Source: an uncultured Clostridia bacterium (GTDB lineage: Bacteria; Bacillota; Clostridia; Oscillospirales; Ruminococcaceae). From it: DNA of 52,782 nt. The stretch spans positions 1 to 52,782 of the forward strand of contig CALATN010000240.1 of assembly GCA_937891895.1 (NCBI GenBank), read 5' to 3'. Both the position numbers and the translations under genes were made by a program. Each line of letters begins with the position of its first letter. Positions within the stretch are counted from its first letter, which is position 1. Positions 1-7,490 of the stretch are shown here, in pieces. Under the pieces are notes generated by a model, which was not told the origin of the DNA, made no database searches, and was given only the letters and a program-made list of their open reading frames with translations.

Positions 1-1703
1 AGCTGGGACTTTCCCAGAGCGAAAAGGCAGATGAATATGCAGGCACGGGAACTCCTCTTGCAGTTGTGCTATGGGCGGTGTTTGCAGCTGTATGTTATGC
101 GATAATGCCGCTTTACGCAAGAATGCAGACCGACTCTTCCGAGGTCATAGCCGATGTTATCACTTACGGCAGGATCGTCTGCGTGTTCAGCTTCGGCTTG
201 TTTTTAGAGAGTATCTGGACGAAAATTTTACAGGCACGGGGCGATATGAAAACTCCCATGCTCGCACAGATACTCGGTGCGGTGACAAATATTATTCTTG
301 ACCCATTGCTGATTTTCGGGATGTTCGGACTTCCTGAAATGGGAATCGCAGGTGCGGCGGCAGCAACTGTCGCAGGACAGATTGTGGCGGCACTTGTGGT
401 GATGAAAAAAGGCTTTTACAGGTCGCCGTCAATCAGAAAATATCCGCATTATGTGGGTAAGATATTCCGTCTGGGCCTTCCGAATATCCTTATGCAGTCG
501 GCGTATACGCTGTATATTTTCGGACTGAATATGATACTTGCCACCTTCTCCGATGCCGCTGTAACAGTGCTTGGACTTTACTATAAGTGGCAGACGTTCT
601 TCTTCATTCCGCTTGGTGCTATGCAGACCTGTATCGTGCCTGTCATCAGCTTCAACTATGCCGCAAGGAAAACTGAACGCTGTAAAAAAACGTTGAACAC
701 AGCGATACTTTTCGGTTGTGTGCTAATGTTTCTCGGAACGCTGTGCTTTGCGATGATTCCAGAGCCTATGCTAAGATTTTTCTCATCTGACGAGGAAGTC
801 ATACGAATAGGCATCACTGCATTCCGCATCATCGGTATCAGCTTTATTCCGCTGGTGACATCTCTTACATATCCCGTACTGTTTCAAGCAGTAGGAGCAA
901 GCTTTAAAAGCTCATTACTGACAATCATCAGAACGGTATTCCTGTTTGTGCCGCTGGCGTATCTGTTTTCACGATTCGGCTTGCAGTATTTCTGGCTTAC
1001 TTATCCTGTGACGGACGGAATCGTGTCAGTAATCGGCTTTTTTATGAGCAGACAATTCTTTAGAAATCTGTATCTTACCAAAAAGTCAAAGGAACATCCG
1101 AACGCTGTATTGCAGAAGTCAAAGCAGGGTGTTATCATCACCATAGCAAGACAGCATGGCTCATCGGGTAAGGAAATAGGCAGACTTGTGGCGGAAAGGC
1201 TTGGAATACCTTTTTACTATAAGGAAGTTACTGCCCTTGCCGCACAGGAAAGCGGACTTGACAGAGAGTTCATCTCCGACCTTAATAAGAACGCACCGCA
1301 GCTGATGCACGAGTTGTATCTGAGTAATATCGTTGTGCATCAGGCGATTATTGCACAGAAGAAAATCATTGAAAAGATTGCGGAGCAAGGCAGCTGTGTC
1401 ATTGTAGGCAGAGCGGCGGACTATGTGCTGAAGGATAACCCAAATGTAGTCCGTGTTTTCATTCACGCACCGAAAGAATACCGTATCGGCAGAGTGATGG
1501 AGGTCTACGGCGATACCCGCGAGGAGGCAGAACAGAACATCGCCCGTTCCGACAAGGCGAGGGCGATGTATTACAAGAATATTTCGGGGCTTGAATGGGG
1601 CGATGAAAGTAACTATGAGCTTCTAATTGATAGTTCGGTCGGTGTTAAAGAAAGTGCAGAAAGAATTACTGAATATTTAAACAGAAATATTGACAGCAAG
1701 TAA
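1..1703 (+). CDS. MATE family transporter fused to a C-terminal cytidylate-kinase-like domain (5' truncated)
   Basis: The reading frame is open to the left edge, so the N-terminus and probably the first membrane helices lie outside the window. The first two thirds is a polytopic MATE-type cation/drug antiporter, with motifs such as GMFGLPEMGIAGAA and repeated hydrophobic helices. From about base 1126 to the end it becomes a soluble domain like Cytidylate_kin2: ITIARQHGSSGKEIG is a P-loop-like start, GSCVIVGRAADYVL and a late RSDKARAMYY segment follow the family pattern. The junction is in frame with no stop or internal ribosome site seen, so this is a real fusion of transporter and nucleotide-binding domain. 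Substrate is unknown. A hairpin terminator follows. Family assignments are firm; the purpose of the fusion is not known. Confidence 0.85.
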   Translation, partial: LGLSQSEKADEYAGTGTPLAVVLWAVFAAVCYAIMPLYARMQTDSSEVIADVITYGRIVCVFSFGLFLESIWTKILQARGDMKTPMLAQILGAVTNIILDPLLIFGMFGLPEMGIAGAAAATVAGQIVAALVVMKKGFYRSPSIRKYPHYVGKIFRLGLPNILMQSAYTLYIFGLNMILATFSDAAVTVLGLYYKWQTFFFIPLGAMQTCIVPVISFNYAARKTERCKKTLNTAILFGCVLMFLGTLCFAMIPEPMLRFFSSDEEVIRIGITAFRIIGISFIPLVTSLTYPVLFQAVGASFKSSLLTIIRTVFLFVPLAYLFSRFGLQYFWLTYPVTDGIVSVIGFFMSRQFFRNLYLTKKSKEHPNAVLQKSKQGVIITIARQHGSSGKEIGRLVAERLGIPFYYKEVTALAAQESGLDREFISDLNKNAPQLMHELYLSNIVVHQAIIAQKKIIEKIAEQGSCVIVGRAADYVLKDNPNVVRVFIHAPKEYRIGRVMEVYGDTREEAEQNIARSDKARAMYYKNISGLEWGDESNYELLIDSSVGVKESAERITEYLNRNIDSK

Positions 1704-1773
1704 TACCGCTATTCAAATGTATTTTAAATAACATAATCAAGTCGTTTTAATATTAAGCACTAATGAAAATAAA

Positions 1774-1804
1774 GAAGCTATCGTAATCGGTAGCTTCCTT
1801 GTTT
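1774..1804 (+). terminator. Hairpin between convergent genes
   Basis: GAAGCTATCG, loop TAAT, CGGTAGCTTC (one G-U pair), followed by CCTTGTTT. It sits 70 bases after the MATE-kinase stop and just before the stop of the convergent small gene. The T-run is weak, so it is a moderate terminator. Confidence 0.6.
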
Positions 1805-1805
1805 A

Positions 1806-2162
1806 CTATACAACCTCTCTAATCTGTGCAGAAGCACTCCACATACAATATTCCTCGGAGTCATAAGGATTTTTCACGCAAATCCACTTGTTGCCGATAC
1901 GTTCTTCCTCTGCTTCCATACGCTTTTTTAACAAATCATATTGGTTATTGGAACGCCTAAATTCCTCGGAGTGAGTTACGATATTGCGGTAATTGTCCAT
2001 ATAAGCTTCCATAGTTTTCTGCACGTCGGTAAGATGTTCCCAGAATTCTTCCTTTTCGAGTGATTCCTTAAAAATGTCGGGCATACAGCGTTGCATAAAC
2101 ATAAATCTGTAATAAGCATAGTTTCCGATCAGAACCGCCTTGTAATCATACTTGTTTGCCAT
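1806..2162 (-). CDS. Hypothetical 118-aa protein, possibly TnpV-like
   Basis: The start at MANKYDYK is chosen because GAAAGGATT lies just upstream of this ATG; an in-frame ATG eight codons earlier has no such site. The protein is charged, probably helical (EKEEFWEHLTDVQKTMEAYM), with no signal peptide or membrane span. The helical part weakly recalls TnpV, a small protein carried by conjugative transposons, but the C-terminus does not match and I would not rely on it. It lies next to a hairpin-rich, repeat-containing non-coding region that may be the scar of a mobile element. Function unknown. Confidence 0.55.
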   Translation of the reverse strand: MANKYDYKAVLIGNYAYYRFMFMQRCMPDIFKESLEKEEFWEHLTDVQKTMEAYMDNYRNIVTHSEEFRRSNNQYDLLKKRMEAEEERIGNKWICVKNPYDSEEYCMWSASAQIREVV

Positions 2163-2209
2163 AAAATCAATCCTTTCAAAATACATAAATCATACAGGAG
2201 TATGCCAAA

Positions 2210-2231
2210 GTTGTCCGTTATTTGTCCGTTA
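2210..2231 (+). repeat. Tandem 11-bp repeat TTGTCCGTTA x2 (left copy)
   Basis: GTTGTCCGTTA followed directly by TTTGTCCGTTA. The same doublet occurs again 386 bases downstream, so the two doublets bracket the hairpin-rich segment. Confidence 0.8.
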
Positions 2232-2350
2232 AAGATACAAAATCTTATAAAAAACTACAAAAACAGGGTTATCTTATGTTTGCGTAAAATGGCTTAAATA
2301 CGTTATTTCAGCATAGTTACACAAAGCTATGATATGCAAAAAAGCACATT

Positions 2351-2406
2351 CAAGTCCCATTTGCCGCACCAAAAATGAGGATACTCTTTAGAGTGTCCTC
2401 ATTTTT
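2351..2406 (+). repeat. CCCATTTGCCGCA element plus terminator-like hairpin (copy 1)
   Basis: CAAGTCCCATTTGCCGCACC at 2351-2370, then a 15-bp stem (AAAATGAGGATACTC, loop TTTA, GAGTGTCCTCATTTT) at 2372-2405 ending in T residues. The layout of element then hairpin then T-run is repeated at 2508-2577. Confidence 0.75.
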
Positions 2407-2432
2407 TATGTAGACTAAGTGACGCAGGACCA

Positions 2433-2450
2433 AAAAGCCGTCAGGCTTTT
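2433..2450. repeat. Perfect 7-bp hairpin AAAAGCC/GGCTTTT
   Basis: AAAAGCC, loop GTCA, GGCTTTT. It lies between the two CCCATTTGCCGCA elements and next to a longer inverted repeat, CCCCACGC at 2456-2463 with GCGTGGGG at 2495-2502. Confidence 0.7.
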
Positions 2451-2507
2451 CCAGACCCCACGCTTCAGTATCTATGGTTTTTACGTAAACTATGGCGTGG
2501 GGTGGTT

Positions 2508-2577
2508 CAAGTTGTCCCATTTGCCGCATCAAGATTAAGGTTTGCAAATCACGTAAATACGTGGTTTGCGGATTTTT
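2508..2577 (+). repeat. CCCATTTGCCGCA element plus terminator-like hairpin (copy 2)
   Basis: CAAGTTGTCCCATTTGCCGC begins at 2508, then GCAAATCACG, loop TAAATA, CGTGGTTTGC at 2543-2568 and GGATTTTTT. It shares element and layout with the copy at 2351 but its hairpin stem has an unrelated sequence. Confidence 0.75.
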
Positions 2578-2595
2578 TATTCTGTAAAATATGAT

Positions 2596-2617
2596 TTTGT
2601 CCGTTGTTTGTCCGTTA
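2596..2617 (+). repeat. Tandem 11-bp repeat TTTGTCCGTTR x2 (right copy)
   Basis: TTTGTCCGTTG followed by TTTGTCCGTTA, matching the doublet at 2210-2231 in the same orientation. Confidence 0.8.
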
Positions 2618-2723
2618 TGGTCAGACAGCGGATTTGTTTTTGCTGAAATCAAGAGCGCTCGTAAATTGGGAATCTGAATAAGCAAACTTATTGCTGTAAA
2701 TGCTCGCATATAAAACCAACACC

Positions 2724-2752
2724 TTGACAACATTGCTAAATAGTATTATATT
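2724..2752 (+). promoter_or_regulatory. Sigma-A promoter for the LytTR two-component operon
   Basis: TTGACA at 2724-2729, 17-base spacer, TATATT at 2747-2752, 33 bases before the ATG at 2786. The ribosome site GAGGTGAG follows. Confidence 0.65.
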
Positions 2753-2785
2753 TTAAGTTATGATATTCAGCTGTGAGGTGAGATT

Positions 2786-3493
2786 ATGAAAATAGCAGTT
2801 TGCGAAGATGAAAAAATATATTCTGATAAGCTTTGCAAAACTTTGTCAGATTACTTTGACGGTGTAAATACTGCAACTGAAATAACTGTCTATACTGACG
2901 GCACACCTTTGACGGAAGCATATTCAAACAATGAAAGGTTCGATGTTGTATTTCTTGATTTGCAGCTTGAAAATTCCGACGGAATTGAAACTGCTGAAAA
3001 AATACGTAAGTATGACAGCAGTGTTCCGATAATTTTTGTAACAGGTCTTGAAAACAGAGCTGTTGAAGGATATGCTGTTTCTGCTTTTGACTATATAGTG
3101 AAATCATCTCTCAGCGACAGGCTTCCTGCTGTACTTGACCGATATATGCAAAGCACAAACAATATGTTTCTGACAATTCAGACTGCTGACGGAAGAACAT
3201 TGATTGTTACCGTTTCGGATATTATATGGGCAGAGTCCGACGGAAGAGGCTCAACCGTAGTAACGAATGACAATAGGCTATCAACAACTGTTCCCGTAAG
3301 TAAAATTGCCTCACTGCTCCCCTCAAATCTATTTACAGAGGTTCATAAGTCAATATATGTAAATGTTACAAAAATCAAGTGCATTAACAGTGATACCGTG
3401 GAAATGTGCAGCGGAAATCAGCTTCCATTAAGCAGAAGAAGGAGAAAAGCAGTAATGTCTGCGGTAATGGCGGCAGTAAAAGGAAGGGTATAA
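2786..3493 (+). CDS. LytTR-family response regulator (AgrA/LytR type)
   Basis: A 235-aa cytoplasmic transcription factor. Residues 1-120 form a receiver domain: acidic pair E7/D8, phosphoacceptor D58 in FLDLQ, T86, and K106 in DYIVKSS. Residues ~130-235 are a LytTR DNA-binding domain, which usually binds paired 9-bp direct repeats in a promoter. The kinase gene overlaps its stop codon by one base (TAATG), so the two are translationally coupled. Two 14-bp direct repeats with the right LytTR spacing lie before the lipoprotein-ABC operon downstream, making that operon the likely target. Confidence 0.93.
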   Translation: MKIAVCEDEKIYSDKLCKTLSDYFDGVNTATEITVYTDGTPLTEAYSNNERFDVVFLDLQLENSDGIETAEKIRKYDSSVPIIFVTGLENRAVEGYAVSAFDYIVKSSLSDRLPAVLDRYMQSTNNMFLTIQTADGRTLIVTVSDIIWAESDGRGSTVVTNDNRLSTTVPVSKIASLLPSNLFTEVHKSIYVNVTKIKCINSDTVEMCSGNQLPLSRRRRKAVMSAVMAAVKGRV

Positions 3494-5274
3494 TGGCAGA
3501 ACGCAGATTTGTATTTTTGTTTTGTGCAGTAATAATTTTTATTGCTGCTATAAATTTTTTCATATGGAATTACAGTAATTATTCAGATGAATATATCTAC
3601 TCCGAGGGCAAGGCTTACAGTGCAGACTTTGTCCGTGCCGCTGACAGAACGCTGGCTGAATATTCTTTTGCAGAGTATGAAACAGCTTTAACCGATTTAA
3701 AATCAGAACACGAGGAAATAACTGCATATCGTGAAATTATTGATGCAGAAGGCAATAAGATGGCTGAAATGCTGCTGAAAAGTAAATATGATGAAGAAAC
3801 GATAGCTAAGCTGACCTCGGAATACGGATATACCGATGAACAAGCATTACAGCGTCTTTCTCAGCTGGAATATATGATCGGACGGCTGGAATATGCTATC
3901 GGATACAAGGATTATGTCAACGATGTTGTAAGCAACACCGAGAAAATGACCGGTACCAGTGTATTCACAAGCAGCGACAGAAAAAATATTGTTAAAGCAA
4001 GAAATGCTTTTTACGGACTTGACACCTTGCAGATAAGCGCACAGTCTGATTTAAGTATAAAACAGCTTTTTGCGGACAATATCACAGCTGTCCTTGCGGC
4101 TGTATGCTCGGTAATTTGCGGATTTGTCTATTCTCTTTATCTGAAAAGCAAGTCTGCCATCACATCTGCTGTCAAAAGCAGAGCAGTGATATTTGCAGTT
4201 GTTCTTATTCTTGGCATAATTGCAATGTATGTCACCAATATATATTCGGCTGACAAGCTTATCGGGCTTGGAGATTTTAACCGTCCTATACAATCCGTAA
4301 GCGATTTTATATCCTGTCCGAATGTGCTTTCTGTTGGAACAGTTATTGCGGTGAGAATTATTTTTATTGCAGCAGCCTGCCTTACAATTTACTTTTGCAG
4401 TACAGGTTTGCTTCTTTGCAGCAGAAAGCTTATTGCATTATCGGTAATTATTTTTATTATTGCAGTTGAAATAATTCTGCACGCAAATGGAATTGCTATA
4501 AATTTCTTCAACGAATTTTCTTCAGAAAAGATTTTTGCAAAATACAGCAACATCTTCATTTTCGGTGAAGCGATGTCAGCTGATATTCTTATGATTGTTT
4601 CGGCAGCAATTCTGCTTATTCTGTCTGCGGTGTTTGTTTTCAGAAGTGTAAATGCAGCTGTAATTTCAGCAGGCGAAAAGGCGGAACAGGAATACATTGA
4701 TGAAATCAATCAGCGTTACACCGAGGCAAGACTTATACGGCACGACATAAAAAATCATCTTGCGGCGGTTGCGATGCTTATGGACGAGGGTGATATGACA
4801 GGTGCAAGAAAATATCTGGGTGAAATATCCGCAGAGCTTGACGATGCAAAGCCTCCTGTCAAAACAGGTTCATCAGTGCTTGACGCATTGCTGTTCAGAA
4901 AAATATCTGACTGCAAGTTAAGGAATATCGAGGTATGTGTAGAATTCACCGTTGATTTTTCGGATTGCAAAATCAGCGATTATGACCTTTGCGGAATTTT
5001 TGGGAACATTTTCGATAACGCAATGGAAGCCTGTGAAAAGCTGAACTCTGACAGAAAAATTACTCTGACCGTAAAGCGACAGATGAATATGATATGTATT
5101 TTTTGCGAGAACAGATATACCGATATAAACAGGGATTTTTCAACGCTGAAGAACGATAAATCCGCTCACGGAATGGGACTCGGACGTGTTCGGCGTATTG
5201 CCGCAAAATACGGCGGAACAATTGATATATCAGCGGAAAATGGTATTTTTATGCTGTCTGTCATTTTGAATTGA
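3493..5274 (+). CDS. GHKL sensor histidine kinase
   Basis: A 593-aa membrane kinase partnering the LytTR regulator. The start at 3493 overlaps the regulator's stop and has GGAAGGG upstream. It has an N-terminal membrane helix, an outside region of about 160 residues rich in helical charged sequence, then six or so membrane segments (7TM-like), then the kinase core. Phosphoacceptor H417 is in RHDIKNHLAA; the N-box is GNIFDNAMEA (N505, D508, N509); the G-box is HGMGLGRVRRI. This is the HPK10-like arrangement used with LytTR regulators for peptide, antimicrobial or envelope-stress sensing. The ligand cannot be told from sequence. Confidence 0.92.
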   Translation: MAERRFVFLFCAVIIFIAAINFFIWNYSNYSDEYIYSEGKAYSADFVRAADRTLAEYSFAEYETALTDLKSEHEEITAYREIIDAEGNKMAEMLLKSKYDEETIAKLTSEYGYTDEQALQRLSQLEYMIGRLEYAIGYKDYVNDVVSNTEKMTGTSVFTSSDRKNIVKARNAFYGLDTLQISAQSDLSIKQLFADNITAVLAAVCSVICGFVYSLYLKSKSAITSAVKSRAVIFAVVLILGIIAMYVTNIYSADKLIGLGDFNRPIQSVSDFISCPNVLSVGTVIAVRIIFIAAACLTIYFCSTGLLLCSRKLIALSVIIFIIAVEIILHANGIAINFFNEFSSEKIFAKYSNIFIFGEAMSADILMIVSAAILLILSAVFVFRSVNAAVISAGEKAEQEYIDEINQRYTEARLIRHDIKNHLAAVAMLMDEGDMTGARKYLGEISAELDDAKPPVKTGSSVLDALLFRKISDCKLRNIEVCVEFTVDFSDCKISDYDLCGIFGNIFDNAMEACEKLNSDRKITLTVKRQMNMICIFCENRYTDINRDFSTLKNDKSAHGMGLGRVRRIAAKYGGTIDISAENGIFMLSVILN

Positions 5275-5282
5275 ATAAATCT

Positions 5283-5317
5283 GACCGCTTCCGCAGTAAA
5301 AACGACCGCTTCTGCAG
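5283..5317 (+). promoter_or_regulatory. Putative LytTR binding site: two 14-bp direct repeats
   Basis: GACCGCTTCCGCAG at 5283-5296 and GACCGCTTCTGCAG at 5304-5317, with starts 21 bases apart, which is two turns of DNA and the standard LytTR half-site spacing. The second repeat ends six bases before the -35 element. The second repeat also forms part of an imperfect palindrome (5305-5324) followed by a T-run, so the same DNA may end the upstream transcript. Confidence 0.7.
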
Positions 5318-5334
5318 AGGCGGTTGATTTTTTT
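5305..5334 (+). terminator. Possible terminator after the kinase, overlapping the operator
   Basis: ACCGCTTCTGCAGAGGCGGT is a near-perfect palindrome followed by TGATTTTTTT. It can fold as a hairpin, though with a very small loop. Whether it works as a terminator, an operator or both is open. Confidence 0.45.
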
Positions 5335-5352
5335 ATTGCAGGAATTTATAAT
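5324..5352 (+). promoter_or_regulatory. Promoter of the lipoprotein-ABC transporter operon
   Basis: TTGATT at 5324-5329, 17-base spacer, TATAAT at 5347-5352. It lies directly after the paired LytTR-type repeats, the position from which activators of this family work. Confidence 0.7.
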
Positions 5353-5380
5353 AGGCTTAACGAAGAAAGGTGGTATAAGA

Positions 5381-6625
5381 ATGAAAATAAAACCAGCACT
5401 TGCAGCTATTTCAGCGATAACACTCCTGCTTTGCGGCTGTACAAGAGAAAATGCGGCGGACTCACCCGCGGAGTTCCCCTCCGATATGCCGTATAACAGA
5501 ACTGTTATGGAAACCGAAAACGGATATTATTACAATGTAAGTAATCCGATTTTGTCAATGAGATACAGGGAAAAATCCACAGGTGCGGACATCTTCCTTT
5601 GTGCAAAGCCTGAATGTATGCACAACGGCAGTGACACCTGCACCGCTACCTACAATTTCCTCAGCATATCAAATCAGATTTTGTACAACGGCAGTATATA
5701 CTTCGTTGCCGATATCAGTGACAAAGAAACAACAGGCTATGCCCTTTACAAAATGTCACTTGACGGCACCTCTCTTGACAAGGTAGGAGACGTGGCGAAG
5801 GTCAAAGCAGCACTGAATTCGGATAAATTCTTTGTCGGCTCTCTTGAAAGCTTTTTCATTCACAGGGGCTACGCTTATATCCCATATACCCTCGGGCAGA
5901 ATACCTATGCTGATTTCATTGAGCAAGGCATTGTAAAAATGGATATTACAACGGGAGAAACCGAAACTATATTCAAAAACAACGATTTCTTCTCAAGACG
6001 CAGTATGACTCTTGAAGGCGGCTGCGGAGATTATATTTATTACTACGATTGGGAAGAAAGCGACGGCGGATATTACAGACAGAATATCTACAGCGGAGAA
6101 AAAGAAAAGCTTTATCAAACAGACGCTTTTTCGTCGGTATCGGCCTTTACCGAGGACGAATATTACGTTATTTCCTTTGACGAAAACGATGAACTTCTGG
6201 TAACGGTTTACAGCTACACCGATTTTGCACCTAATGGTGTTGTGATTGAAACGGGAGAAAAAACTCTTGCGTCGGGTGGTATCCGTGCCTATGAGGATAA
6301 GCTTATTGTTTGCAGTAACAGCGAAGCTGCTGTCTATGACAAAAACGGTCAGAAGCTTGGCTCAATAGTCGCAGGTGAAGACGCTGATGATTATTCAGGA
6401 AAAGCAATGTATGTTTACAGTGCAAATATCTCTTTTGATATTTCCAATGGAAAGCTTTATATGAAAAAGTATGATGAGGGGCTTGCTTCCTCGGTAATGT
6501 ACTCCTGCCCCATTGAAGATATTGCGTCAGGAAACGGAAAATGGGAGGTTGCCTATACCATTGCAGGATATGAAGCCTACTGGGATGAAGACCCGATTTT
6601 CACAAAGCTTAACAGGGGTAACTGA
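5381..6625 (+). CDS. Lipoprotein with beta-propeller-like body
   Basis: The start at 5381 is set by the ribosome site AAAGGTGG and by the signal peptide that follows immediately; 414 aa. The N-terminus is a lipoprotein signal ending in LLCGC (Cys20), so the protein should be anchored on the outer face of the membrane. The body has repeated YxYx and GxxLY strands (YGDYIYYYDWEES-like, GGYYRQNIYSGEKEKLY) typical of the DUF5050/propeller-type clostridial proteins. It is the first gene of an operon with an ABC ATPase one base downstream and a permease, so it is probably an accessory or sensing part of that system. No catalytic residues recognised. Confidence 0.8.
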   Translation: MKIKPALAAISAITLLLCGCTRENAADSPAEFPSDMPYNRTVMETENGYYYNVSNPILSMRYREKSTGADIFLCAKPECMHNGSDTCTATYNFLSISNQILYNGSIYFVADISDKETTGYALYKMSLDGTSLDKVGDVAKVKAALNSDKFFVGSLESFFIHRGYAYIPYTLGQNTYADFIEQGIVKMDITTGETETIFKNNDFFSRRSMTLEGGCGDYIYYYDWEESDGGYYRQNIYSGEKEKLYQTDAFSSVSAFTEDEYYVISFDENDELLVTVYSYTDFAPNGVVIETGEKTLASGGIRAYEDKLIVCSNSEAAVYDKNGQKLGSIVAGEDADDYSGKAMYVYSANISFDISNGKLYMKKYDEGLASSVMYSCPIEDIASGNGKWEVAYTIAGYEAYWDEDPIFTKLNRGN

Positions 6626-6626
6626 T

Positions 6627-7490
6627 ATGCTGGAAATAAAAAAGCTTACGAAAAAATACGGTAATTTTACCGCACTTAATGATATAAGTCTTACCCTTGA
6701 CAAGGGTGTTTACGGAATTCTCGGTGCAAACGGAGCAGGCAAATCCACTCTGCTTAACCTTATTACCGACAACATAAAGCGTACCTCGGGCGAGATACTT
6801 TACAATAACGAGGATATCCTTACCCTTGGTGCAAAATTCAGAAAAAAGGTAGGCTACACACCACAGCTTCAGGGAATGTACGAGGACTTTTCAGCAGGAC
6901 AGTTTATGAGATATATCGGCTCGCTGAAAGGTATGAAGCACAAGGAATGCAAAATTCAGACGGGAGAGCTTCTTGCACTGGTAGGACTTGATAAGGCTGC
7001 ACACAAAAAGTTAGGCTCATTTTCGGGAGGTATGCGTCAGCGTGTTCTTCTGGCGGCAGCTATGCTGGATAACCCCGAAATTTTAATCCTTGATGAGCCT
7101 ACGGCAGGTCTTGACCCTGAGGAAAGAATCAGGCTGAGAAATCATATAGCAGAAATTTCCGAAAACAGAACTGTGCTTCTTGCGACTCACGTTGTAGATG
7201 ATATTGAGTGTATTGCCGAAAAGGTTATCCTTATGAAAAAGGGACAGCTTCTTCGTTTTGACTCCCCTGCCGCACTTATGAACGAAATTGCCGATAAGGT
7301 AGGCGAATTCTGCGGCAGTTTTGAGGAGGTAAATCAGCTTAAAGAAAAGTACGGCAAGGGGCAGACAATCCGCAGGGGTAATGGATTTGTTTTCCGTGCT
7401 GCTGAGGAACATCTGCCCGAAGAGTTTGCGAGAGTCAGCAACATCACCCTTGAGGACGTTTATCTGTTTTATGCGGAGGGACGTGAATGA
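6627..7490 (+). CDS. ABC transporter ATP-binding protein
   Basis: A 287-aa ATPase starting at MLEIKKLTKKYG, one base after the lipoprotein stop. Walker A is GANGAGKST, the signature is FSGGMRQR, Walker B with switch Glu is ILILDEPTAGLD, and the H-loop is LATHVVDD. It is of the CcmA/NatA/bacitracin-type export class. The gene ends in an ATGA overlap with the permease, which gives translational coupling. Together they would export, or act as a defence against, a substrate sensed by the adjoining two-component system. Confidence 0.93.
   Translation: MLEIKKLTKKYGNFTALNDISLTLDKGVYGILGANGAGKSTLLNLITDNIKRTSGEILYNNEDILTLGAKFRKKVGYTPQLQGMYEDFSAGQFMRYIGSLKGMKHKECKIQTGELLALVGLDKAAHKKLGSFSGGMRQRVLLAAAMLDNPEILILDEPTAGLDPEERIRLRNHIAEISENRTVLLATHVVDDIECIAEKVILMKKGQLLRFDSPAALMNEIADKVGEFCGSFEEVNQLKEKYGKGQTIRRGNGFVFRAAEEHLPEEFARVSNITLEDVYLFYAEGRE

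Larger units (their letters stand above)
2187..2723. other. Non-coding region rich in hairpins and short repeats
   Basis: I see no convincing gene in this stretch. It holds two pairs of an 11-bp tandem repeat (TTTGTCCGTTR), two copies of a CCCATTTGCCGCA element each followed by a hairpin and T-run, an AAAAGCC/GGCTTTT hairpin and a wide CCCCACGC/GCGTGGGG inverted repeat. These are listed separately. The density of structure suggests a mobile-element end or attachment scar, or a structured small RNA. Confidence 0.5.

Noticed and set aside
1806..2162. Firm TnpV assignment
   Set aside because: Only the central helix resembles the family; the ends do not.
2350..2733. 127-codon minus-strand frame in the hairpin region
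   Set aside because: It runs through two repeats and several hairpins, lacks a ribosome site and shows no protein-like pattern.
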